Shown: one piece after another, positions 17,437 to 26,089 of the stretch | Position numbering within the stretch: position 1 is the stretch's first letter | Layout of the letters: every line of letters starts with the position of its first letter | Source: Eubacteriales bacterium | GTDB taxonomy: Bacteria > Bacillota > Clostridia > Lachnospirales > Lachnospiraceae | Assembly: GCA_030524745.1 (NCBI GenBank) | Contig: JAUNGC010000010.1 | Coordinates: 50,539-114,538, forward strand | DNA length: 64,000 nt | Direction of reading: 5' to 3' | Made by a program: the position numbers and the translations under genes | Notes under the pieces: model-generated | The model's input: only the letters and a program-made list of their open reading frames with translations | What the model was told of the DNA's origin: nothing | Databases searched by the model: none

Positions 17437-19263
17437 TTACCCTTTTTTTGCATGAAATACAACAGCAGAAACCTTTTTTTCGCTTACAGTCCGGCTTGTC
17501 TGAACTGCTGTGGAAATCAACAGGGGCATGCCGAGAAGCAGCGGATAAGCATAACGCATGTCGGACGCCACCGGCGTGGCTAACAGCAGGGTCAGAATGG
17601 TGGCAAGAAAAGGAAGGAATACGAGCAGGAAGCGCCGGCCGCCGTATAAAAACTGAAAGGCCATGAGAAACAGCATGAGCCAGGTGAAGGCGCCGATGCT
17701 CCACAATATTCCGTAAACCGGGAACAGATCCGGCAATTTCAGCAAAATTTCACTGATTTTGACAGGAATCTGGCCGCGCAGCAGATGAGGCCACGCAAGA
17801 CCGACTTCGTTGGGAGAGATTCCTTCATAGGTGCGCATATCCGCCGGAGCGGGATACCAGTATCCTTTGGTCTGATCGATAAAGGCTTCTATATAATCCC
17901 GGGGATAGGTCAGGCCGAGTTGCATCCATAATCTGAAAAAATCTGCTTTATGTTCGGAAAGATAATCTGCATTGTTGTAGATGACGAGCGCTTTCACAGG
18001 ATCTGAAATGACCGGGTTATAGTAGGAGGGAATCAGATCGGGGTCCACTACCTGCTCAATCAGCGTCCGCTGTTCTTCCGTCAGGCTGCGCCCTTCATCC
18101 ACCACCCGGGCGACCTGCTGGAGCGGAATGGAGAGAGACTCCGTAAAATGCGGTTTTGTCACGCCGAAATAGTCCGGAACCGGACCTTTTATGAAAAGGG
18201 CCAGCAGTAAAATTGCCGCCTGCAGAGGAAGCATGATTTTCATATGCCGCCGGAAAACGAAGAGGGTGAAGGGCAGCAGGAATACAAAGACATACAGGCC
18301 GTTGGAACGCAGCATGCAGGTGAACCAGCCGGAAATAAAAAGCAGAAGAAGAAGCTTCCAAATCTCCTTCCTGTTCCATTGAGGAAGGGTGAGAAGCTGG
18401 TAGAGGACGAGCGCATAAAGCAGCATGAAAGCCGAAAAGAGCACATCCTTCCACATGGTGACGGCATAAATGGCGTTGTAAGGAACCAGTCCCCAGAAAA
18501 GAATCCATGCATACAGCAGCAGCCTGGGAAGCCCCTTTTTTGCCAACAGCGAGATGACGGCGGTTTCAACGGCGGCAAGCGTGAGCATTTGAAAGATGAT
18601 ATAAAACGCGATACCGGCATTGGGATCGCGTGTCAGTCCGAAGCCGATTTGGTAAAACAATTGAAACAGCAGGGTATGAATGAGGGAGTGATGACTGCTG
18701 TAGGGGATGATACCGGTGGCCTGGGAAAACTGACTGATGCTGTCCGGCGTCATGACGCCCGGATAATTGTAGAGAAACCAGGGAAGCCAGCAAAGCAGAA
18801 GAACGGCGAAAACTGCCGCTTTCTTTCTGACAGACAACGCTTTGGCGTATTGCCTAGGGCGAATGGCCGCAAAAAGGATCATCAGAATCCGGCAGCAGAC
18901 TAAAAACAGGCAGAACAGGCCGGCGGCGGTTGCCGCCACATAAGAAAATCGGAACATCCGGTTATCGAAACCGCCGGTCAGTCCTTTGTGTTCGGAGGCC
19001 ATGTAAAAGAGCATAAAAAGGCCGGCGAGCATCCGGGTGACGGAAGAAAAATGAGCCGGAAGCTGCGCGGCGGCCGTGAGTTTACGGCCGTAGGAGAAAA
19101 GCAGAAGCATCGCGCCGAAGAACAGAACGGACAGGACCGAGGCGGAGGAAAGGCCGCCTATATTACAGAGCGCGAAGGCCGCAAACCAGGCCTGCAGGAT
19201 TTGTAAAACTGCAATGTGTTTTCCGGAAAAATGCCGGATCATGTTATGCGTGAATGTTTTCAT
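17437..19263 (-). CDS. DUF6020-type polytopic membrane protein (GT-C-like)
   Basis: 608-aa protein with about twelve TM helices. It has the DUF6020 landmarks: a loop PGVMTPDSISQFSQATG, then HHSLIHTLLFQLFY, and VTMWKDVLFSAFMLLY. The family resembles GT-C glycosyltransferases and is common in Lachnospiraceae and Bifidobacterium, often near envelope genes, but it has no proven reaction. The ATG at 19263 follows AAAGGATATCC. It is transcribed toward the YuiD-like gene 51 bp away, so the two may form one minus-strand unit, opposite to the surrounding polysaccharide genes. Confidence 0.8.
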   Translation of the reverse strand: MKTFTHNMIRHFSGKHIAVLQILQAWFAAFALCNIGGLSSASVLSVLFFGAMLLLFSYGRKLTAAAQLPAHFSSVTRMLAGLFMLFYMASEHKGLTGGFDNRMFRFSYVAATAAGLFCLFLVCCRILMILFAAIRPRQYAKALSVRKKAAVFAVLLLCWLPWFLYNYPGVMTPDSISQFSQATGIIPYSSHHSLIHTLLFQLFYQIGFGLTRDPNAGIAFYIIFQMLTLAAVETAVISLLAKKGLPRLLLYAWILFWGLVPYNAIYAVTMWKDVLFSAFMLLYALVLYQLLTLPQWNRKEIWKLLLLLFISGWFTCMLRSNGLYVFVFLLPFTLFVFRRHMKIMLPLQAAILLLALFIKGPVPDYFGVTKPHFTESLSIPLQQVARVVDEGRSLTEEQRTLIEQVVDPDLIPSYYNPVISDPVKALVIYNNADYLSEHKADFFRLWMQLGLTYPRDYIEAFIDQTKGYWYPAPADMRTYEGISPNEVGLAWPHLLRGQIPVKISEILLKLPDLFPVYGILWSIGAFTWLMLFLMAFQFLYGGRRFLLVFLPFLATILTLLLATPVASDMRYAYPLLLGMPLLISTAVQTSRTVSEKKVSAVVFHAKKG

Positions 19264-19430
19264 ACGGATATCCTTTCAATAGTAGTATTGTATAGAATAT
19301 ACGCCCAAAATGCAAGACGGTTGAAAAGAGAAGGGTATCATGGTATATTTAGAATATTGGTTGGTTATAGAGAAAACGGCAGTGCGGCCTGTCAGCCGCA
19401 GGCCCATTCAGAAAGTCGGACGTATCTGTT

Positions 19431-21203
19431 ATGTTGATGATATTGCTTCAATGGTGTTATGTCGCCTGTACGGCGTTTATCACGGGATTTGCGGTCCTTG
19501 CGCTGCTTCAGAGGAAGAGCGCTTATAAAGTTCAAAGCGTCTCCTCCTGCATGATGGCGGGACTTTTGGCGCAGAATGTATATGCGCAGTATTTCAGTCT
19601 GTTTGCCGGTGTGGGCGCGGGCGCAAATTTGCTGATGGCGCTGGCAGACTGCGCCGCGCTGTTTTTGCTGCGCAGGGAAATAGGGCAGTTTCTGAAAAAG
19701 AAGAAGGAAGAAACCGGGCGGGGCCGTATGCTGCTGTACGGTTTTCTTGTGCTGCTTTTTGCCTACGGTTCGTCGCGGGGATACATGCACTATGATACCG
19801 GACTGTATCACGCCCAGAGCATCCGCTGGATCGAGGAATACGGAGTCGTGCCGGGACTGGCCAATCTCCACAGCAGATTCGGGTATAACAGCGCGGCTTT
19901 CGCCCTTTGCGCTCTTTTTGGCGGCGCCGGTCTGACGAGGGAGCCGATGCACTGCGTACAGGGCTTTTTTGCATTGATTTGCGCGGTAAAGTGTACGGCG
20001 CTTTTGGGGCCGGGAAAAAGAAACGGCGTGCGGCTGTCGGATTTTTTATATGCCGGCTGCATCTTCTATCTGGTTGCGGTTTTTCGGGAACTGGTAGCGC
20101 CGGCCTCCGATTATTTCGCCATGCTGCTTCTTTTCTTTGTACTGATGAACTGGGTGGAACTTCTGGAACGAAGGGAAAAGGAAATTTTTCCTTATGCCCT
20201 GCTTTCTTTGTGTCTGGTTTATGCCGCAACGGTGAAGCTGTCGACGGCGGTGCTTCTGGTGCTGGCGCTGCAGCCCGCGGTATGGTTGATCAGACAGAAA
20301 AAATGGAAGCAGATTGCCGGATACATCGGGCTTGGCGTTATCATCGCGTTTCCTTATCTGGCAAGGAACGTGCTCATTTCGGGATGGCTGTTCTATCCTT
20401 TTACGTTTTTGGACATATTTCCGGTGGACTGGAAGATTCCAAAAGGATATGCGGACAGCGACGCCGCTGAAATCAGGGTCTATGCAAAAGAAATTTACGA
20501 CGTGTATCAAAAGGATATGCCTTTTTCGGAATGGTTTCCCAACTGGCTGTCAGCCCAGACGGCTCTGGATAAAATGCTGGTGGCTACAGGATGGGTTGCA
20601 GTTTTGGCGGGGGGCGTGCTGACCGCTGCCGTCGCTCTGCGGACCGCATGGATGAAAGCGGCCAAAATCAGAGGAAAAGCGGCGGCGGGGGAAGAAAAAG
20701 AAGTGGCGCGGATGGAACGCTGGTCTTTTGTTTTGCTGGAAGGCGCGGCCCTGTTGGGGTTCCTTTTCTGGCAGTTTGGAGCGCCCCTGGTGCGTTACGG
20801 TTATTTTTACGTGCTGTTTTTGCCCCTTGTCACTTTTGGCGCGTTGTATGTGCAGTTTCTGGAACGGGCGGGAGACCGTTCAGAGCGGTCTGTACTGCGG
20901 CGGAGAAAGAGGGGAGTTATCCTGTTTCGCGCAATATTAGTGGCATTTTTGCTCTACAGGGGGTATAATTTATGTAATATGGTGCTGGAATTTGCGGATC
21001 AGCCTTACTATGTCTGGCAGCAGGACTATGCCGATTGTCCTGCGGACACTTATGAAGTGGACGGCGTTACGATCTACGTGCCTACAGACCGGGGGCAGAT
21101 CGGCTATGATAAATTTCCCTCTTCTCCCGTAGTGCAGGACATCGAACTGCGGGGAGACAGTCTGGAGTCAGGCTTTAAAAGGAAAGGAAACGATGCGGAA
21201 TGA
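19431..21203 (+). CDS. Polytopic membrane protein, LIC_10190-like
   Basis: 590-aa integral membrane protein with about twelve TM helices. The segment HYDTGLYHAQSIRWI followed by VPGLANLHSRFGYNS is the recognisable mark of the LIC_10190-like family, which is found in surface polysaccharide loci of several phyla. The acidic residue in an early external loop is reminiscent of GT-C transferases, but the reaction is unknown. Its stop overlaps the manC start (ATGA), so the two genes are translationally coupled, which ties it to sugar nucleotide and polysaccharide synthesis. The ATG at 19431 lacks a strong ribosome site. Confidence 0.75.
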   Translation: MLMILLQWCYVACTAFITGFAVLALLQRKSAYKVQSVSSCMMAGLLAQNVYAQYFSLFAGVGAGANLLMALADCAALFLLRREIGQFLKKKKEETGRGRMLLYGFLVLLFAYGSSRGYMHYDTGLYHAQSIRWIEEYGVVPGLANLHSRFGYNSAAFALCALFGGAGLTREPMHCVQGFFALICAVKCTALLGPGKRNGVRLSDFLYAGCIFYLVAVFRELVAPASDYFAMLLLFFVLMNWVELLERREKEIFPYALLSLCLVYAATVKLSTAVLLVLALQPAVWLIRQKKWKQIAGYIGLGVIIAFPYLARNVLISGWLFYPFTFLDIFPVDWKIPKGYADSDAAEIRVYAKEIYDVYQKDMPFSEWFPNWLSAQTALDKMLVATGWVAVLAGGVLTAAVALRTAWMKAAKIRGKAAAGEEKEVARMERWSFVLLEGAALLGFLFWQFGAPLVRYGYFYVLFLPLVTFGALYVQFLERAGDRSERSVLRRRKRGVILFRAILVAFLLYRGYNLCNMVLEFADQPYYVWQQDYADCPADTYEVDGVTIYVPTDRGQIGYDKFPSSPVVQDIELRGDSLESGFKRKGNDAE

Positions 21204-22267
21204 AAACATACGGCGTGATTATGGCAGGCGGCGGCGGCACAAGATTCTGGCCGCTGAGCACGAAGGCGGAGCCAAAACAGTTTTTGAATCTGTCGGGCAA
21301 GGATATTCTGGTGAACGAAACCATCGACCGGCAAAGCGCGTTTATTGACCGGGAGGACATTTTTATTGTGACGAATCAGACGCAGGCGGAGTTAATGCTC
21401 GCGCGCACGGACGGGCGGGTCCGCCGGGATCATGTGCTGGCGGAGCCTGCGGCCCGCAACACGGCGGCCTGTATCGGCTACGCGGCGATGGAGATCACCA
21501 GGAAATACGGGGACGGCGTGATGTGTATTTTTGCGGCGGATCACCATATCCGGGACGAACAGGAATACACCAGGGTGATGCGGGAGGCGGTGCGCACGGT
21601 GGAAGAGACGGACGCGCTGGTCACGATCGGCATTCATCCGACGTTTCCTTCCACGGGCTACGGCTATATCAAGAACAGTCCCATAGAAGGGAAGCGTTAC
21701 CGCAAAGTGGAAGAATTTGTGGAGAAGCCGGATCCGGATACGGCGCAGTCCTATGTGGAAGCCGGCTGCTATGCCTGGAACAGCGGCATGTTTGTCTGGA
21801 AGGCGTCCACGATCCTGGGCTATTTTGAACGCCTGCTTCCCGATATTTACGCCTGCCTGACGGAAATCGGAAATGCCATGGGAACGGCCGGTGAGCGGGA
21901 GGTGATTCAGAGAGTTTATCCCACGATCCCGAAAATTTCCGTGGATTACGGCATTATGGAGCGGGCAAAGGGGATTCTCATGCTGGAGGGCGATTTCGGC
22001 TGGAGCGACGTGGGAAGCTGGGATACGCTGGACACCGTGCGGAAAAAGGATGAGAACGGCAATATCGTTTCCGGCGATACGCTGCTGATGGACGCGAAAA
22101 ACTGTGTGATTTACGGAAAAAATAAGCTGATCGCCGCCGTAGGCGTGGAAGATCTTGTCGTGGTAGAGGGCGATAACGCGGTGCTGGTGTGCCCGCAAAA
22201 GGACGCCCAGCGCGTGAAGCAGGTCGTGGAACAACTGGAAAAGAGCCGAAAAGACCGTTTCCTTTAA
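21200..22267 (+). CDS. manC: Mannose-1-phosphate guanylyltransferase
   Basis: 355-aa cytosolic enzyme forming GDP-mannose from mannose-1-P and GTP. The nucleotidyl-transferase signature GGGGTRFWPLST and the PKQFL segment open the protein. EPAARNTAA, CYAWNSGMFVW, ISVDYGIMERA and GWSDVGSWD follow, all typical of ManC/GMP enzymes. It is the short, single-domain form with no C-terminal mannose-6-P isomerase. The ATG overlaps the preceding stop by 4 bp. The product GDP-mannose is a plausible donor for the glycosyltransferases downstream, though no GDP-mannose-modifying enzyme is present here. Confidence 0.95.
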   Translation: MKTYGVIMAGGGGTRFWPLSTKAEPKQFLNLSGKDILVNETIDRQSAFIDREDIFIVTNQTQAELMLARTDGRVRRDHVLAEPAARNTAACIGYAAMEITRKYGDGVMCIFAADHHIRDEQEYTRVMREAVRTVEETDALVTIGIHPTFPSTGYGYIKNSPIEGKRYRKVEEFVEKPDPDTAQSYVEAGCYAWNSGMFVWKASTILGYFERLLPDIYACLTEIGNAMGTAGEREVIQRVYPTIPKISVDYGIMERAKGILMLEGDFGWSDVGSWDTLDTVRKKDENGNIVSGDTLLMDAKNCVIYGKNKLIAAVGVEDLVVVEGDNAVLVCPQKDAQRVKQVVEQLEKSRKDRFL

Positions 22268-22385
22268 CAGGACGGCTTCCGGCCGCGGCCGGATATTGCA
22301 ACAAATAAGCGCGAAAAAGTGCGAAACTTCTCGACGGGTTTTCATTTCAAGCCGCGCATCATGATGCTAAGATGATACTGTGATC

Positions 22386-22470
22386 GACAGAATCTGTCTT
22401 TTGTCAGTCTGTCGGAAAAACTGTCACGAAACGGAAAGCTTCTGTCTGTGGACAAAAGTCTGTGAACAGA
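22386..22470. promoter_or_regulatory. Paired ACAGA/TCTGT palindromes upstream of the solo Spo0A-like gene
   Basis: The 225-bp gap before the Spo0A-like gene holds two short palindromes sharing the same half-site: GACAGAATCTGTC at 22386-22398 and TCTGTGAACAGA at 22459-22470. Further TCTGTC/TCTGTCGG copies lie at 22408 and 22441. Two sequences resemble a Spo0A box (TGTCGAA) with one mismatch: TGTCGAT on the minus strand at about 22383-22389 and TGTCGGA at 22410-22416. The clustering suggests an operator. The binding protein is inferred, not shown. Confidence 0.5.
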
Positions 22471-22492
22471 AACGGTTTAAAGGAGGAGCATC

Positions 22493-22861
22493 ATGGTAAC
22501 AGCGAAGAAAAGTACGGTGGAAATGGAACGTTATGTGTCGGAATTTATGCTGGAATTGGGAATTCCGGCACATTTGAGAGGATATTATTATCTGCGGGAA
22601 GCAGTGCTTTTGTCCATAGAGGATATGGAGTTGGTCAGCAGCGTGACCAAGCTTTTATATCCGGTCATTGCGAAAAAATATAAAACGACGCTTCAGAGGG
22701 TGGAACGGGCGATCCGTAACGCCATCGAAGTGTCCTGGGAACGGGGCAATCCGGATGTTTTTGAAGAACTGTTCGGATTCAGCCGTCTGACAGGCTCGGC
22801 GAGGCCGACGAACAGCGAATATATTGCGAGAATTGCGGACAAGGTAAGAATGGACGCTTAA
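22493..22861 (+). CDS. Stand-alone Spo0A C-terminal DNA-binding domain protein
   Basis: 122-aa protein consisting almost wholly of a Spo0A-C (sporulation initiation factor) domain: GIPAHLRGYYYLREAV, then LYPVIAKKYKTTLQRVERAI (recognition helix region), then PTNSEYIARIADKVRM. In Spo0A this domain binds 0A boxes and is held off by an N-terminal phospho-receiver; here there is no receiver and no upstream frame that could encode one. It is therefore probably a DNA-binding regulator active without phosphorylation, or a competitor at 0A boxes. AAAGGAGGAG precedes the ATG. It sits between manC and the glycosyltransferase genes, so control of the polysaccharide locus is a reasonable guess. The true spo0A is not in the window. 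Confidence 0.9.
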   Translation: MVTAKKSTVEMERYVSEFMLELGIPAHLRGYYYLREAVLLSIEDMELVSSVTKLLYPVIAKKYKTTLQRVERAIRNAIEVSWERGNPDVFEELFGFSRLTGSARPTNSEYIARIADKVRMDA

Positions 22862-22873
22862 ACGGCAAAAAGG

Positions 22874-22905
22874 ACGTTACGGTTCCGTCAGGCGAACGGT
22901 AACGT
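22874..22905 (+). repeat. Hairpin between Spo0A-like gene and glycosyltransferase
   Basis: Imperfect inverted repeat with 7 fully paired outer bases (ACGTTAC / GTAACGT) and further inner pairing (GTTCCG with CGAAC). There is no T tract, so it is not a clear terminator; it could be an operator or an mRNA structure between the two genes. Confidence 0.4.
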
Positions 22906-22926
22906 AAGCAACACAGGAGAAAAGAT

Positions 22927-23853
22927 ATGTTGATGAGTGTGATCGTACCCTGTTATAATGAGGAAGAAAACGTTCCGGTTTTTTATGAGGAATTACTGAA
23001 AAATACGCCCTTTTTTGAAGCGGAAGGGCTGGAACTGGAGATCATTTATATCGATGACGGATCAAAGGATGACACGGCGGCGCAGGTGCGCAGGCTTCAT
23101 GAGCGGGATCCCCGGGTACATCTGGTGTCCTTTTCCCGGAATTTCGGGAAGGAAGCAGGTATTTATGCAGGGTTTCAGAAATCGAAGGGCGATTATGTGG
23201 TGATGATGGATGCCGATTTGCAGGATCCGCCGTCGCTTTTGCCGGAGATGTTTTCTTACATCAAGCAGGGATATGATTCGGTGGCGACCAGGCGCGTGAG
23301 CAGGAAGGGAGAACCGCCGATCCGCTCCTTTTTTGCCAGGATGTTCTATAAACTGATGAATAAAATCTCCAAAACGGAGATTGTGGACGGCGCCAGGGAC
23401 TATCGTCTGATGACGCGGCAGGTAGTGGACAGTATTCTCTCCATGTGTGAATACAACCGATTTACAAAAGGCATTTTCGGATGGGTCGGTTTCGAGACCA
23501 AGTGGCTGGAATATGAAAATGTGGAGCGGGCGCATGGGGAAACCAAGTGGAGTTTCTGGAAGCTTTTCCTCTATTCCCTGGACGGGATCACCGCTTTCTC
23601 CACGGTGCCGCTGGCCATTTCTTCGATCATGGGCGTTGTTTTCTGCTTTGTAGCTTTCGTCGTCATTCTGGCGCTGATTGTGAAGAATCTGATCTATCAT
23701 GATCCGGTGGCCGGCTGGCCGTCGCTGGTGTGCATTATTTTACTGGTCAGCGGGATTCAGTTGTTCTGCGTCGGGATTCTGGGCCAGTATTTGTCCAAAA
23801 CCTATCTGGAAGTGAAACGGCGTCCGATTTATCTGGTAAAGGAAGAACTGTGA
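22927..23853 (+). CDS. GT2 glycosyltransferase with C-terminal TM helices (GtrB/DPM1-like)
   Basis: 308-aa family 2 glycosyltransferase of the type that loads a sugar onto polyprenyl phosphate (GtrB, YkoT, dolichol-P-mannose synthase-like). It opens with SVIVPCYNEEENVPVFYEEL, carries IYIDDGSKDDT and the DADLQDPPSLLPEM motif, and ends with two TM helices (about residues 235-255 and 265-290). Such enzymes supply the lipid-linked sugar that GT-C transferases use, which would suit the GT39-like and DUF6020 proteins nearby. The gene is complete, follows ACAGGAGA, and ends 1 bp before the next gene. Confidence 0.9.
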   Translation: MLMSVIVPCYNEEENVPVFYEELLKNTPFFEAEGLELEIIYIDDGSKDDTAAQVRRLHERDPRVHLVSFSRNFGKEAGIYAGFQKSKGDYVVMMDADLQDPPSLLPEMFSYIKQGYDSVATRRVSRKGEPPIRSFFARMFYKLMNKISKTEIVDGARDYRLMTRQVVDSILSMCEYNRFTKGIFGWVGFETKWLEYENVERAHGETKWSFWKLFLYSLDGITAFSTVPLAISSIMGVVFCFVAFVVILALIVKNLIYHDPVAGWPSLVCIILLVSGIQLFCVGILGQYLSKTYLEVKRRPIYLVKEEL

Positions 23854-23854
23854 G

Positions 23855-24622
23855 ATGGAAGGAAACGGGACGGAAAAAATCAGCATAGTTGTTCCTGTCT
23901 ATAACGCCGCGGCTTATCTGGGGGAGACGGTGGAGATGGTGAAGCGTCAGACCCTGACGGACTGGGAACTGATTCTGGTGGACGATCATTCTGCGGATGA
24001 GAGTTACCGCATATCGGAAGAACTTGCGCGGCAGGACGGCAGGATTGTTCTTCTTGAGCAGGAAGCGGGCCAAAAGGGCGCGGCCCACGCCCGCAATCTG
24101 GGAATCCGCCGTGCGGCGGGACGTTATCTGGCGTTTCTGGATGCGGATGATATCTGGAAGGCGGACAAGCTGGAGAAACAACTGGCTTTTTTAAAGGAGA
24201 AGGACGCCGCGTTTTCCTTTACAGCTTATGAATTCGGCGATGAGGATGCGGTCGGAACGGGAAAAATTGTTCGCGTGCCGGAGACGCTCACCTATAAAAA
24301 GGCGCTGTCCCGGACCGTGATTTTTACCAGCACGGTATTGTTTGATTTAACGAAAATAAAAAAAGAATTGCTCTATATGCCGGATATTAAAAGTGAGGAT
24401 ACCGCCGCCTGGTGGCAGATCCTGAGAGCGGGCTATACCGCTTACGGACTGAACGAAAACCTGGTAATATACAGGCGGCCGAAGAAATCTTTGTCTTCCA
24501 ATAAGGCGGTGGCCCTTTCCCGCATCTGGAATCTGTACCGGAAGCAGGAAAAGATGTCCGTTTTACAGAGCGTCTGGTATTTTTGCTTTTGGGCTTTCCG
24601 GGCGACGCTGCGGAGAATCTGA
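23855..24622 (+). CDS. GT2 glycosyltransferase (TuaG-like)
   Basis: 255-aa soluble family 2 glycosyltransferase. The GT-A fold marks are ISIVVPVYNAAAYLGETVEM, LILVDDHSADES, AHARNLGIRRAAGRYLAFLDADDIW (quoted in part; DxD equivalent is DAD). The length and the end YRRPKKSLSSNK resemble TuaG-type teichuronic acid glycosyltransferases. Spacing of 1 bp from the previous gene shows coupling. Sugar specificity is unknown. The last 30 residues contain a hydrophobic aromatic stretch (SVWYFCFWAFRAT) that might associate with the membrane. Confidence 0.88.
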   Translation: MEGNGTEKISIVVPVYNAAAYLGETVEMVKRQTLTDWELILVDDHSADESYRISEELARQDGRIVLLEQEAGQKGAAHARNLGIRRAAGRYLAFLDADDIWKADKLEKQLAFLKEKDAAFSFTAYEFGDEDAVGTGKIVRVPETLTYKKALSRTVIFTSTVLFDLTKIKKELLYMPDIKSEDTAAWWQILRAGYTAYGLNENLVIYRRPKKSLSSNKAVALSRIWNLYRKQEKMSVLQSVWYFCFWAFRATLRRI

Positions 24623-24692
24623 AGGAACAAGCTGCGCCGGCGGACGCAAAAGCGCCGGCAGCGAATCCAAACGAGAGGAAATGTAGAGAAAC

Positions 24693-26087
24693 ATGAGACG
24701 AAACGATTCCATAAAAAGGCTGATTATTCTGACGTTGTCCCTGATCGGGCTGTGCATTCTGACATCCTTTTATGCCTATGGGTGGTTCCATTATTACTAT
24801 CAGCATATTATGAATAAGACGCTCAACCGTTTTACCCAGAACGGTCATCTTTTGATCATCAGCCTGTATTTTGTTCTGCTGTTTTTCTTTTCCAACACCT
24901 ATGGAGCGTTGAAAATCGGCTATTTAAAGCCCTTTGACGTGTTCCTTTCCCAATTGTTTGCCCTGCTGTGCGTGAATGTGATTTCCTATGCGCAGCTTTC
25001 TCTGATGTACGGATGGTTTGTGCTGGGCGGCGAACATATGATAAGTATGACGGTCTGGCAGTTGATCTTTTCGGCGGTCTGGAATCTGCTGTGCAATCTG
25101 ATTTATCGCAGAATCTTTCCACCCAGGCAGCTTCTGCTGGTACACGGGGACCGGCCGATCGAGGATATTCTGAACAAATTTGCGAGCCGTCAGGACAAAT
25201 ACCATGTGGCCCGCTGCATGAACATCCGGGAAGGCTATGAGGCGATCAAACGGGCGCTGCCGGAATATGACGCCGTTGTGCTCTGGGACATTCATACGCT
25301 GGACCGGAACGTGCTGCTGAAATATTGCTACAGCCGCTCCATCCGGGTTTATATGATGCCGAAAATTCCGGACGTTATCGTCAAAGGAAGCACGCAGCTT
25401 CATCTGTTTGACACGCCGATTCTTCTGACCAGGGAATATGCCCTGAATGTGGAACAGAGAATCGTGAAGCGTCTGATCGACATTGTCTGCTCTCTGCTGC
25501 TTCTGGTGATCGCCTCGCCGTTCATGCTGATCACGGCAATCGTGATCAAGCTTTATGACAAAGGCCCGGTGCTTTATAAGCAGGTGCGCTGCACCCGGGG
25601 GGCGAAGGAGTTTAAAATTCTGAAATTCCGTAGCATGCGGGTAGATGCGGAGAAGGACGGCGTTGCCCGTCTGGCGGCGAAGAACGATTCCCGCATCACG
25701 CCCATCGGCAAATTCATCCGCGCGGTGCGCATCGATGAACTGCCGCAGTTGTTCAATATTTTAAAGGGGGAAATGTCCTTCATCGGCCCCCGGCCGGAGC
25801 GCCCGGAAATTATTGCGCAGTATACGGAGGATATGCCCGAATTTGCCTTCCGCATGAAGGTGAAAGCGGGGCTGGCCGGATACGCCCAGGTTTATGGAAA
25901 ATATAATACGACGCCCTATGATAAGCTGAAGCTGGATCTTTTCTATATTGAAAATTATTCCGTATGGCTGGATATCAAGCTGATGCTTCTGACGCTGAAG
26001 ATCCTGTTTACGCCTGACAGCACAGAGGGCGTGGAAGCGACGCAGGTGACGGCGATGAAACGGGATATCGAGGATGAGGAGCGGTGA
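24693..26087 (+). CDS. Polyprenyl-phosphate sugar-1-phosphate transferase (WbaP/CpsE-type)
   Basis: 464-aa initiating phosphoglycosyl transferase that loads the first sugar-1-phosphate onto undecaprenyl phosphate. It has four N-terminal TM helices (about residues 10-130), a central degenerate nucleotide-binding region, and a C-terminal bacterial sugar transferase domain starting at the re-entrant helix KRLIDIVCSLLLLVIASPFM, followed by LKFRSMRVDAEKDG, RIDELPQLFNILKGEMSFIG and GPRPERPE. All are diagnostic. It defines the locus as a lipid-linked repeat-unit (Wzy-type) pathway. The gene overlaps or abuts the following Wzz-like gene. Confidence 0.94.
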   Translation: MRRNDSIKRLIILTLSLIGLCILTSFYAYGWFHYYYQHIMNKTLNRFTQNGHLLIISLYFVLLFFFSNTYGALKIGYLKPFDVFLSQLFALLCVNVISYAQLSLMYGWFVLGGEHMISMTVWQLIFSAVWNLLCNLIYRRIFPPRQLLLVHGDRPIEDILNKFASRQDKYHVARCMNIREGYEAIKRALPEYDAVVLWDIHTLDRNVLLKYCYSRSIRVYMMPKIPDVIVKGSTQLHLFDTPILLTREYALNVEQRIVKRLIDIVCSLLLLVIASPFMLITAIVIKLYDKGPVLYKQVRCTRGAKEFKILKFRSMRVDAEKDGVARLAAKNDSRITPIGKFIRAVRIDELPQLFNILKGEMSFIGPRPERPEIIAQYTEDMPEFAFRMKVKAGLAGYAQVYGKYNTTPYDKLKLDLFYIENYSVWLDIKLMLLTLKILFTPDSTEGVEATQVTAMKRDIEDEER

Positions 26088-26089
26088 AA

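Noticed and set aside
19340-19528. 62-codon frame overlapping the start of the LIC_10190-like gene
   Set aside because: It has a fair ribosome site, but it overlaps the start of a long membrane-protein gene, and the product has no recognisable features.
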